Part shown: in pieces, positions 55,150 to 63,029 of the stretch
How positions within the stretch are numbered: the stretch's first letter is position 1
Layout: each line of letters opens with the position of its first letter
NCBI RefSeq assembly: GCF_003545815.1
Contig: NZ_PDUW01000010.1
Location: forward strand, 50,725-114,724
Reading direction: 5' to 3'
Origin: Pusillimonas caeni
Lineage (GTDB): Bacteria; Pseudomonadota; Gammaproteobacteria; Burkholderiales; Burkholderiaceae_B
DNA: 64,000 bases
Position numbers and translations under genes: made by a program
Notes under the pieces: model-generated
The model's input: the letters and a program-made list of their open reading frames with translations, nothing else
Database searches by the model: none
Told to the model about the DNA's origin: nothing

Positions 55150-55602
55150 ATGAAAACCACACGCAAACCACGCGGCGCGGCGCTATATGCCGCAGCGGCG
55201 TTGGCCGCCGCGCTTGCCGGCCCAACGGCCTGCGCCACCGAGCTGGTGTACTTTCCGCTCAATCCGTCCTTCGGCGGCAGCCCGCTGAACGGGCCCGTGC
55301 TGCTCAATTCGGCGCTGGCGACCAACAAGCATACCGATCCGGACGCCGATGACGAGCTGTACGGCAACTCCCAGCAGTCGCCCCTGCAGATATTCCAGGA
55401 CACGCTCGAACGCTCCATCCTCGGCCGCCTGGCCGCTTCGGCCACCTCGCGCATCGTGGGAGAGGACGGCAAGCTGATTCCGGGCAACCTGGAGACCGAC
55501 AATTTCACCATCAACATCGTCGATATCGGTGGCGGCCTGCTGTCGATCACGACGATCGACAAGGTGACGGGCGGCTCAACCACTTTCCAGGTGGGACAAT
55601 GA
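55150..55602 (+). CDS. csgF: Curli assembly protein CsgF
   Basis: Surface-exposed factor that couples the CsgG pore to curlin nucleation. The 150 residues have a signal peptide (cut near ACATE) and the mature start ELVYFPLNPSFGGSPLNG, which includes the conserved NPxFGG segment that plugs into CsgG. The C-terminus GSTTFQVGQ is also typical. It abuts csgE with no gap and overlaps csgG by 4 bp. Confidence 0.94.
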   Translation: MKTTRKPRGAALYAAAALAAALAGPTACATELVYFPLNPSFGGSPLNGPVLLNSALATNKHTDPDADDELYGNSQQSPLQIFQDTLERSILGRLAASATSRIVGEDGKLIPGNLETDNFTINIVDIGGGLLSITTIDKVTGGSTTFQVGQ

Positions 55603-56549
55603 AAGCGCCCGCCCGCCGCACGAACGCCGTGCATCCGCTCCGCGGCCTGAGGGCCGGCATCCTGATCGCCGCTTGCGGGGCGCTGACCGCTTGCGCGTCC
55701 TACCGTGAACCGGTGGACGTCGGCAACGCGGCCCAGCTGACGCCTGCCACGCCCTCCACCCATGATCTGCTCAAGCTGCCCGAGCCCAAGGGCAGGATCG
55801 TGGTGGCGGTCTATGGCTTTCGCGACCAGACCGGCCAGTACAAGCCTTCGCCCGACAGCTCCTTCTCCACCTCGGTGACGCAGGGCGCCGCCTCCATGCT
55901 CGTCAAGGCACTGAAGGATTCGGGCTGGTTCACCCCTGTCGAGCGTGAAAGCCTGCAGGAATTGCTGACCGAGCGGCGCATCGTGCGCGCCCTGGACGGT
56001 TCGCAGGACAAGAATACGCCTCAGATCAGCATTCCCGCCCTGATGCCGGCCTCCATATTGATAGACGGCGGCATCATCTCCTACGAAAGCAACATCAGAA
56101 CGGGAGGAGCCGGGGCGCGTTTTCTTGGCATAGGCCTGTCCACGCAATACCGTATGGACCAGGTGACGGTGGGTCTGCGCAGCGTGGACATCCGCACCGG
56201 CCGCGTGCTGCAGACCGTGTCCACCACCAAGACGATTTTTTCCTACGAAGTCAGACCCAGCGTCTTCAAGTTCGTCAACTTCAAGGATCTGCTTGAAATA
56301 GAAGGCGGCATCACCCAGAACGAACCGGCCCAGCTGTGCGTCAAGGAAGCCATCGAGGCCGCCGTGGTGCACCTGACGGTGCAGGGATTGAAGGACAGCA
56401 ACTGGGCCCTGAAAAACCCCGACGACTGGAACTCGCCGATCATTCAGAACTATCTGCACGCCGAGGCCAATTACGCCCAACCGCTCGATGCCGCGCAGGC
56501 TCCGACCGTCGCGGCTTCCACCGCGACGGCGACCGACCGCGTTGAATGA
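55599..56549 (+). CDS. csgG: Curli secretion channel lipoprotein CsgG
   Basis: Outer-membrane lipoprotein that forms the nonameric pore for curlin export. The 316 residues have lipobox LTAC with Cys32 after an N-terminal extension a little longer than in E. coli. Key segments are GRIVVAVYGFRDQTGQYKPS, WFTPVERESLQELLTERRI, GGIISYESNIRTGGAGARF and YRMDQVTVGLRSVDIRTGRV (pore-forming strands). The C-terminal 40 residues are Ala/Thr-rich. Confidence 0.95.
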   Translation: MKAPARRTNAVHPLRGLRAGILIAACGALTACASYREPVDVGNAAQLTPATPSTHDLLKLPEPKGRIVVAVYGFRDQTGQYKPSPDSSFSTSVTQGAASMLVKALKDSGWFTPVERESLQELLTERRIVRALDGSQDKNTPQISIPALMPASILIDGGIISYESNIRTGGAGARFLGIGLSTQYRMDQVTVGLRSVDIRTGRVLQTVSTTKTIFSYEVRPSVFKFVNFKDLLEIEGGITQNEPAQLCVKEAIEAAVVHLTVQGLKDSNWALKNPDDWNSPIIQNYLHAEANYAQPLDAAQAPTVAASTATATDRVE

Positions 56550-56635
56550 GGCGGACCGAGTTGTGATCGGGCCCGGTTCTGGAGACCGCCGGGTGCCGTG
56601 AAGTATTCCCGGTCTTCATCATGAGGAGAAACACT

Positions 56636-57271
56636 ATGACTTTCAAACTATCCGCTCTTGCCCTGGGCATCGGCTTGGTGTTCGGCGCGGGCTCTGCGCT
56701 GGCCGATACCGCGACGATTTCCCAGACCGGCTCGTGGAACGATTCGTCGATCGAGCAATACGACAACAACGGCGCCACCGCGTCCATCACGGTGAACGGT
56801 TACGGCAACGACGCCGTGGTCATTCAGCAGGACGTGAACAATTCCAATGCCGTCATCACCCAGACGGCCAACGCGGGCGATGCCACGATCGACCAAAGCG
56901 GATCCAGCTACTGGTTCCATACCGTGCCCGGCAACAACCAGAACGCCACCATCAATCAGAACTGGGGCTGGGACAACACCGCATGGGTCACCCAGCGCGG
57001 CAGCAACACCGACGCAGTCATCAACCAGGGCGGCGTCGACAACCTGGCCGGGGTGTACCAAAAAGGCTCCGGGAGCTGGGTGGTGGCCCGTCTCACCCAG
57101 ACCGGGCATGGCAACGATGGTTATATCCGTCAGGAAGGCAGCGCTCTGAACGCGACCATCAACCAGAACGGCTATCGCAACGAGGCGGTCATCCTGCAGG
57201 CCAACTCGGGCCATACAGCCACGCTCACGCAAGTGGGCTCCCACAACGTCGGAGTCATCCAGCAGCGCTGA
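56636..57271 (+). CDS. Curlin subunit (CsgA/CsgB family)
   Basis: Secreted amyloid subunit of curli. ATG 56636 follows GAGGAG and gives 211 residues. A signal peptide ends at SALA, and the mature chain is about eight repeats of 20-22 residues with the curlin pattern of Gln, Gly and Asn (for example ATINQNGYRNEAVILQANSG and ARLTQTGHGNDGYIRQEGSA). This is more than the five repeats of E. coli CsgA/CsgB. The end GVIQQR resembles CsgB's C-terminus. No second curlin gene is seen, so one protein may act as both nucleator and fibre subunit. Confidence 0.9.
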   Translation: MTFKLSALALGIGLVFGAGSALADTATISQTGSWNDSSIEQYDNNGATASITVNGYGNDAVVIQQDVNNSNAVITQTANAGDATIDQSGSSYWFHTVPGNNQNATINQNWGWDNTAWVTQRGSNTDAVINQGGVDNLAGVYQKGSGSWVVARLTQTGHGNDGYIRQEGSALNATINQNGYRNEAVILQANSGHTATLTQVGSHNVGVIQQR

Positions 57272-57394
57272 CGACCGACACGGCGGACCGCGCGGCGATG
57301 CACGGCAGAAACCGGGCCTTGCAGCGCCGCCGGCCCCGCCGGCCCGACAACCCGGACGCGCTACCGCGCGGCCCACGCCACGAGGACTCGCAAC

Positions 57395-57721
57395 ATGAAC
57401 GCCGACACCGACCTGCAGGTATGGCTCGAAACACAAGCCCAGCCCCGTCCGGGAGTGATTGTTCCTTATGTGCAGAGCAGCCATTCCACCAATCTGCGCT
57501 ATCTGCTGCGCACCACCGTAGTCAACGGCGGCGGCAGCAGCCGCGTCAGCCAGGGCGGCGCGCTGACTGTGCCGGCCGGCACGGCGGTGGCCCTGCCCCG
57601 GTTGGCCATCAGCCAGTCTTCGGGAGAGTGCCTGATCGAACTTGTCCTGACGGAAAGCAAGGGCGCCGAGAAGCGCTACGAATTCGATTGCTCGACCCAA
57701 AGACCAGCTGCAAGCAAGTGA
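57395..57721 (+). CDS. CsgC/CsgH-like curli chaperone without a visible signal peptide
   Basis: 108-residue protein, last gene of the curli block. The pattern LRYLLRTTVVNGGGSSRVSQ and PRLAISQSSGECLIELVLTE matches the beta-sandwich of the CsgC/CsgH amyloid inhibitors, which stop curlin from aggregating in the periplasm. GAGGA lies ahead of ATG 57395. Odd: the start MNADTDLQVWLETQ is hydrophilic and reading upstream in frame gives only Arg/Ala/Thr-rich residues, so no signal peptide is visible. Either it is exported another way, acts in the cytosol, or the family call is wrong. Confidence 0.6.
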   Translation: MNADTDLQVWLETQAQPRPGVIVPYVQSSHSTNLRYLLRTTVVNGGGSSRVSQGGALTVPAGTAVALPRLAISQSSGECLIELVLTESKGAEKRYEFDCSTQRPAASK

Positions 57722-57995
57722 CTATTTTGCACAAACGTTGTATTATTTTGTTGCATATAATTTTCAATGTATTCATTTACTTACGTATATCAATTCATTT
57801 AAATTATTGACGTCGCTGAAAAGGCCGAAATAATACGGCCCATAAGAGGGGAAACACGCGTGCTGGGCCGCCCAGTACAGAAACGTCCCACGTGCAACAG
57901 CCGTCTGCTGCGAACGGCAGGATGCTTGTGCGCCAAACCGGGCAGACGCGGAACCACCCCTTCGAAAATGCAACGTCGCACGTAGGAAGACAAGC
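57722..57995 (+). promoter_or_regulatory. AT-rich region before the LuxR-type regulator
   Basis: The 274-bp gap is strikingly AT-rich in its first 90 bases (57722-57812), in contrast to its GC-rich flanks, and then returns to normal composition. It likely holds the regulator's promoter. Long AT tracts of this kind are typical targets of H-NS/MvaT/Bv3F-type silencers. I found no gene or definite operator in it. Confidence 0.45.
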
Positions 57996-58736
57996 ATGAC
58001 CATTATCAAAGTAGTGGAGCCACATGCAATACTCCGACTGGGTCTCCTGCAACTCATCGCCAACGTCGTCCCCGACGTCAAAATAGAAGGCGCCGACTAC
58101 GGTAGCCTGTTCGACTCCAGCCAAGATTCGCGCGACATCGACCTCGTGCTTCTATCGATCTCGCCAGCTGAAGACACCAACCATCTGATAGACGCGGCGA
58201 TGCATGCCTATGCGCCTCGCTCGATCATGCTTCTGTCCGAACACAACCAGTTGCCGGGCTCCATCACCCTGCCCCCTGCGGTGTGCGGCTACGTTCCAAA
58301 AAACGCCGATCCCGAAGTGCTGCAAGCGGCCATCCGCCTGGTTCTTGCCGGCGGCACCTGCTTTCCCCTGCGCAAACAGCTCGCGCCGGAGCAAAAGGCG
58401 CGGGCTGTGAAACGTCCCGAGACGCCGTGTCTTCCAGGCAAGGAGGACGAACAGGGCCAATCCAAGCTTTCGCTGCAGGCGCATGCCGAATCCGAAATGC
58501 TGGGCCTTACCCCGCGCCAATACGAAGTACTGGTGCTGTTGGCGCGCGGCTATCCCATGAAGACAGTGGGCCGGTACCTGAATATCTCGGTCGCCACCGC
58601 CAAGGCTCATACCGAAACGCTGTATCAGCGCCTGGATGTTCACAACCGCAACGCGGCGGTGTATGCCGCGGTGTCGCGGGGCGCCAAGCTGGGCTGGACG
58701 TGTATAGGCGGCCAGTCCGAGTGCTCAGGCCGATAG
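57996..58736 (+). CDS. LuxR-type response regulator with degenerate receiver (CsgD-like position)
   Basis: DNA-binding regulator, 246 residues. The C-terminal LuxR/FixJ helix-turn-helix is intact (LTPRQYEVLVLLARGYPMKT ... ISVATAKAHTETLYQRLDV, about 173-235). The N-terminal domain looks like a receiver, but the phospho-accepting site is Ser54 (LVLLSISP) and the acidic pair at strand one is reduced to Glu8 (VVEPHAIL). Phosphorylation by a histidine kinase is therefore unlikely. Position after the curli genes suggests a CsgD-like role. Its last 12 bp overlap the convergent cyclic-di-GMP gene. Confidence 0.83.
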   Translation: MTIIKVVEPHAILRLGLLQLIANVVPDVKIEGADYGSLFDSSQDSRDIDLVLLSISPAEDTNHLIDAAMHAYAPRSIMLLSEHNQLPGSITLPPAVCGYVPKNADPEVLQAAIRLVLAGGTCFPLRKQLAPEQKARAVKRPETPCLPGKEDEQGQSKLSLQAHAESEMLGLTPRQYEVLVLLARGYPMKTVGRYLNISVATAKAHTETLYQRLDVHNRNAAVYAAVSRGAKLGWTCIGGQSECSGR

Positions 58737-60599
58737 CTGGTGGATGTCGGCCCCTCCGGCTCCGCCCGGATGGGGCCGGTGGCTGTGGCGCCGTTCGATG
58801 TGCAGGCTGTTGCCGCTGATGTTTTTCGCCAGCGCCTTGGCTTCGGCGGCCGCGGCGGCGATCTGGTGGTAGCTCTCGTATTGCAGGGGCTGGGCCTTGA
58901 CGATGCCCAGCGAGATGCTGGGCCAGGCGAAGAAGCGTTGTTTGCCGGCCCTGTCGCGCGCGCAATAGCCGCCGTCGGCGTCGCCGTTGACAAGCCCGTT
59001 GTCCGACAGATAGGCGCTTACCATCGAGCCGAAGGCCTTCAGCAGTGCATGGCAGCGCGCCTCCCAATCCTGGCTGCACCACAGGATCAGGAAATCGTCG
59101 CCGCCGATATGGCCGACGAAATCCCGGCTGCGTGCGTAGCTGCTGAGCAAACGCCCGGTCATCTGGATGATCTCGTCGCCCTTGACGTAGCCATACACAT
59201 CGTTGAAGGGCTTGAAATTATCCAGATCGGCGTAGCACGCGCAGAAAGGAACTTCGCTGGCGAGCAGATGTTCGATATGCAGATTAACGGGCACATTGCC
59301 CGGAAGCTGGGTCAGCGGGTTCGCGTGCCTGGCCGCCATGATCTGGACTTCGGTCAGTTCGCGCAGCAGATCGTAGCTGGTGCCTATGCCCAGATAGCGT
59401 CCCTGGCTGGTGATGATGAAATCGCTGATGAGCCTGGAGCGATCCGCCTCGATCAGCATGTGGCTGAGCTGCTGCAGGCTGGTGGACTCGTCCGCCATGG
59501 GCGGGTTGGAGTCCATGAACAGCGTGCAGCTTCGGCGGCCGTACAGTTCGCGCTGATACGGCCGGGCGAAGCGGCCGATGAGGTCGTCGCGCAATATCAT
59601 GCCCACCGGCGTTCCCCGGTCGACGACCGGGATCGATTGCAGTTCGGGGTGGGCGGCAAACAGTTCGCATACACCGTCATTGGACATGCCGGGCGCCGCA
59701 TGCGGCACGTTGCGCAGCAGCTTGCCGGCGTTGACTACGCCGCCGGCCGGAGGCGTCCAGATGGGCTTGCGCGCCTCTCGGTAATCGGCCAGTTCCGAAA
59801 GCAGGGATTCGGGCAGCTCGACCAAAGGCTGGGCACTGGGCACGGCAATGTAAAAGCCCTGGCCGCCCCGGATGCCGATGGCGGCCAGATACTCCAGCTC
59901 TTCCTGATGCTCTATGCCCTCGGCCACCACCAGCGCCCCGGATTCGCGCGCGATGTCGCGGATCGAACGCAGGAACTGCTGCTTGAGAGAATCGAGATGG
60001 ATGCCCTGCACAAAGTGCAGGTCGACCTTGACGTATTCCGGTTTGAACTCCGACCAGCGGCGCAGGCTGGAGTGGCCATCGCCCAGGTCGTCCAGCGCCA
60101 GTTGAAAGCCGGCATCGCGATACGATGCGAGCAGCCCATGAAAACGCTCGCCGTCATGGGCGGCATGCTCGGTCAGTTCGAATACGATCTGGTCGGGCGA
60201 CAGCCCGAGCGTCTGGAGATCTCGCACCAACACTCGGGCATCGCGGGCGATATGAGGCAGCGCCGGCGGGCTGATGTTCAGAAACAGCTGCCCCGGCAAG
60301 GACAGATCCGCAAAACGGCCCAGCAGGGTCTGGCAGCACAGTATCTCTAGCTCGACGGTAAGGCCGTTTTGGCCGGCCACCCGAAACAGGTCCACGGGTG
60401 AATGCAGCGGCCCGTCGGCCGGACCCCGAATGAGGCCTTCGTAGCCTACGATGGCGCCCGCCTGCAAGTCTATGATGGGTTGGAATACCGGGACCAGCCG
60501 GCCTTCTTTCAGGATGTCTTTGAGGCAGCCGTACCAGGTCGCTTCGATGCTTCCGTCCAAAAACCCGCGGGGGTTTCCAGCCACCTCATGCAACGACAT
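58725..60599 (-). CDS. EAL-GGDEF cyclic-di-GMP enzyme with central CBS-like region
   Basis: Cyclic-di-GMP turnover protein, 624 residues from ATG 60599 (GGGAGG upstream). No membrane segments are seen. Order is EAL (about 20-260), a CBS-pair-like region (about 290-400), then GGDEF (about 430-600). The EAL part keeps its core residues: GYEGLIRG, FLNISP, VFELTEHA, LALDDLGDG, VKVD and VAEGIEH. The GGDEF active loop is GGDDF, usually still active, and an inhibitory-site RxxD (RSRD) sits at the correct distance before it. It could thus make or break cyclic di-GMP. It is convergent with the curli-linked regulator. Confidence 0.9.
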   Translation of the reverse strand: MSLHEVAGNPRGFLDGSIEATWYGCLKDILKEGRLVPVFQPIIDLQAGAIVGYEGLIRGPADGPLHSPVDLFRVAGQNGLTVELEILCCQTLLGRFADLSLPGQLFLNISPPALPHIARDARVLVRDLQTLGLSPDQIVFELTEHAAHDGERFHGLLASYRDAGFQLALDDLGDGHSSLRRWSEFKPEYVKVDLHFVQGIHLDSLKQQFLRSIRDIARESGALVVAEGIEHQEELEYLAAIGIRGGQGFYIAVPSAQPLVELPESLLSELADYREARKPIWTPPAGGVVNAGKLLRNVPHAAPGMSNDGVCELFAAHPELQSIPVVDRGTPVGMILRDDLIGRFARPYQRELYGRRSCTLFMDSNPPMADESTSLQQLSHMLIEADRSRLISDFIITSQGRYLGIGTSYDLLRELTEVQIMAARHANPLTQLPGNVPVNLHIEHLLASEVPFCACYADLDNFKPFNDVYGYVKGDEIIQMTGRLLSSYARSRDFVGHIGGDDFLILWCSQDWEARCHALLKAFGSMVSAYLSDNGLVNGDADGGYCARDRAGKQRFFAWPSISLGIVKAQPLQYESYHQIAAAAAEAKALAKNISGNSLHIERRHSHRPHPGGAGGADIHQLSA

Positions 60600-60741
60600 A
60601 TCCAACGCCTCCCGACCTTTACGCTAAAGACTGCAGCACGCAACTATAGGGCTCGCACATGTATAACGGATGACGAGGGCGAAAATTAAACCATGCCGCA
60701 TCCACGCTGAATCTTACATCAGTGTATTGATCGTCGGCATC

Positions 60742-61308
60742 CTACATTAGGCCTAGTTCGAGTTTGCCGTGTTCGCTGATCATCTCCCGGCTCCAGGGCG
60801 GATCCCAGACGAGGTCGACGCTGACGCTTTCGACGCCGGGGATCGACATCAGTTTGGTACGCGCTTCTTCAGCAATGAACGTGCCCATGCCGCAGCCCGG
60901 CGCGGTCAGCGTCATGTCCACTTCGATGCGGAACCTGCCCTCTTCCTGGCCGGGCAGGACTTCGCAGCGATACACCAGGCCCAGGTTGACGATGTCCACC
61001 GGAATCTCGGGATCGTAGCAAGTGGCCAGCAATTCCAGCGCCGAGGCCTCGACCGAATCGGCCGTGGCCGGCCCCGAGGAAGGCTGGACCGCCGGCGCCT
61101 CGACCGGCTCCAGGCCCAGCGCATCGGCGTCGCGCCCTTCGACGCGATAGAGATTGCCTTCTACATAGACGGTGTAGCTGCCTCCCAGGCGCTGGGTGAT
61201 CTGTGCGACGCAGCCTTCCTGGATGGTGACCGGCTCGCCGAAGGGCACGGAAACGGCCGGGCAGTCACGGTTTACGACCACTTCGTTGGGTTTTCTGTTG
61301 TGATACAT
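60742..61308 (-). CDS. sufT: Fe-S cluster assembly protein SufT (DUF59)
   Basis: Maturation factor for Fe-S proteins of the MIP18/DUF59 family. The 188 residues have an N-terminal extension with NRDCPAVSVPFGEPV and an SH3-like strand region, then the DUF59 domain (about 85-188): LLATCYDPEIPVDIVNLGLV, LTAPGCGMGTFIAEE with its conserved cysteine, and the closing VDLVWDPPWSREMISEHG. It is the last visible gene of the suf operon, 9 bp after sufU. Confidence 0.93.
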   Translation of the reverse strand: MYHNRKPNEVVVNRDCPAVSVPFGEPVTIQEGCVAQITQRLGGSYTVYVEGNLYRVEGRDADALGLEPVEAPAVQPSSGPATADSVEASALELLATCYDPEIPVDIVNLGLVYRCEVLPGQEEGRFRIEVDMTLTAPGCGMGTFIAEEARTKLMSIPGVESVSVDLVWDPPWSREMISEHGKLELGLM

Positions 61309-61317
61309 GGAACAGCC

Positions 61318-61773
61318 TCATTCGGTTTTGGCGGTATCCGATACGCCAACCAGTGCATTGTGCAGGGTGTGCCAGGCCAGGGTCGCGCATTTGACCCGTA
61401 CCGGAAACTCTTTGACGCCGGCCAGCACCTGAAGCTTGCCGAAGTCGCGCCCCTCGGGCTGGCTCTCGGTCAGCATGGCGTGGAAATCGCGAAACAGGGC
61501 TTCGACTTCTTCCACCGGCTTGCCCCGCACGGCTTCGGTCATCAAGGAGGCCGAAGCCGTGGAGATCGCGCAGCCCTGGCCCATGAAGCTGGCCTCGGCC
61601 ACCACGCCGTCCTCGACGCGCAGATAGACGGTGAGTTCGTCGCCGCACAAGGGATTGTGGCCCCGCGCCACGTGGCTCGGACGTTCCATGCCGTGGTAGT
61701 TGCGCGGGCTTCTGTTGTGATCGAAGATCACTTCTTGATAAAGCTCTCGCAGGTCGGGCTGCATGTCGCTCAT
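61318..61773 (-). CDS. sufU: Fe-S assembly sulfur acceptor SufU (NifU N-terminal type)
   Basis: Zinc-containing sulfurtransferase partner that takes persulfide sulfur from SufS and passes it to the SufBCD scaffold. The 151 residues carry the three conserved cysteines: Cys43 (NPLCGDEL), Cys68 (GQGCAIS) and Cys129 (VKCATLAWHT). The roughly 20-residue insertion between the second and third cysteine that marks SufU against IscU is present. Its start overlaps the sufS stop by 4 bp. Confidence 0.94.
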   Translation of the reverse strand: MSDMQPDLRELYQEVIFDHNRSPRNYHGMERPSHVARGHNPLCGDELTVYLRVEDGVVAEASFMGQGCAISTASASLMTEAVRGKPVEEVEALFRDFHAMLTESQPEGRDFGKLQVLAGVKEFPVRVKCATLAWHTLHNALVGVSDTAKTE

Positions 61774-63029
61774 GGCGCCTCCGTGATGCCGAACAGGGCC
61801 TGCGCCTTGCGCACGGCGCCGATCAGGGCGGTGATGTCTTCAGTACTGTTGTACAGGGCGAACGAGGCCCGTGCGGTGCCGGGTATGCCGTAGCGGGTCA
61901 TGATGGGCATGGCGCAATGATGGCCCGCCCGTATGGCCACGCCTTCGGAATCCAGGATGGTGCCCAGGTCGTGCGGATGGATGCCGTCGATGACGAAAGA
62001 CAGTATCCCCGCCTTGTTCCGCGCCGTTCCGATCAGCCTGACGCCGGGCAAGGCCGATATTTCGTCGGTGGCTAGGTCGAGCAGGCGCTGCTCGTGCGCG
62101 GCGATGCGCTCCAGCCCCACCGCCCGCACATAGTCGATGCCGGCGGCCATGCCTATCACGCCGGCGATATTGGGGGTGCCCGCTTCGAAACGCTGCGGCG
62201 CATCGGCATAGGTCGAGCCTTCGAAGCTGACGGTGTGGATCATGTCGCCGCCGCCCTGCCAGGGCGGCATGGCCTGCAGCAGTTCGCGCCGGCCATACAG
62301 CACGCCGATGCCGGTCGGGCCATACAGCTTGTGAGCCGAAAACGCATAAAAGTCGCAAGCCATGGCGTGCACGTCCACCGGCTGGTGCGCCACCGCCTGC
62401 GCGCCGTCGACCAACACGAGCGCGCCGGCCCGATGCGCCAGGCGCACTATTTCGTCTACGGGGTTGATCGTGCCCAGCGCGTTCGACACATGGGCGACAC
62501 AGACGAGCCGCGTGCGTGGACTCAACAGCGCTTCGTATTCGTCCATCAGCAGCTCGCCGCGGTCGTCGATGGGCGCCACTTTGATCTGCGCGCCGGTCTG
62601 ATGGCAAAGCAGTTGCCACGGAACAATGTTGGAATGATGCTCCATGGCCGTGATCAGGATTTCGTCGCCGGCCTTGAGATTCGCCCGGCCCCAGCTCTGG
62701 GCCACGAGATTGATGGACTCGGTGGTGCCGCGTGTAAAGACGATTTCGTCATCGCGGCTTGCGTTCAGGAAATCCCGCACGGTGGCGCGCCCTGCTTCGT
62801 ACAGGTCGGTGGCATGCTGGGACAGCCAATGCACCCCGCGATGGATGTTCGCGTTGGACTGCTCGTAGAAGCGCGACTCGGCCTGGATCACCGGCAGCGG
62901 CTTCTGGGTGGTGGCGCCATTGTCGAGATAGGCCAGGCGCTTGCCATGGACGGGGCGCGCAAGAATGGGAAAGTCGTGCGCCAGGTCCAGGACCGTGTCC
63001 GCAATCGTGCTGGATGCGTTCGCACTCAT
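61770..63029 (-). CDS. sufS: Cysteine desulfurase SufS
   Basis: PLP enzyme that removes sulfur from cysteine as an enzyme-bound persulfide for Fe-S assembly. ATG 63029 has AGGAG 8 bases before it and gives 419 residues. The PLP lysine is Lys234 in SAHKLYGPTG, and the active cysteine is in RAGHHCAMPIM, the group II (SufS) form. Neighbours sufD and sufU each overlap it by 4 bp, indicating translational coupling in one operon. Confidence 0.96.
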   Translation of the reverse strand: MSANASSTIADTVLDLAHDFPILARPVHGKRLAYLDNGATTQKPLPVIQAESRFYEQSNANIHRGVHWLSQHATDLYEAGRATVRDFLNASRDDEIVFTRGTTESINLVAQSWGRANLKAGDEILITAMEHHSNIVPWQLLCHQTGAQIKVAPIDDRGELLMDEYEALLSPRTRLVCVAHVSNALGTINPVDEIVRLAHRAGALVLVDGAQAVAHQPVDVHAMACDFYAFSAHKLYGPTGIGVLYGRRELLQAMPPWQGGGDMIHTVSFEGSTYADAPQRFEAGTPNIAGVIGMAAGIDYVRAVGLERIAAHEQRLLDLATDEISALPGVRLIGTARNKAGILSFVIDGIHPHDLGTILDSEGVAIRAGHHCAMPIMTRYGIPGTARASFALYNSTEDITALIGAVRKAQALFGITEAP

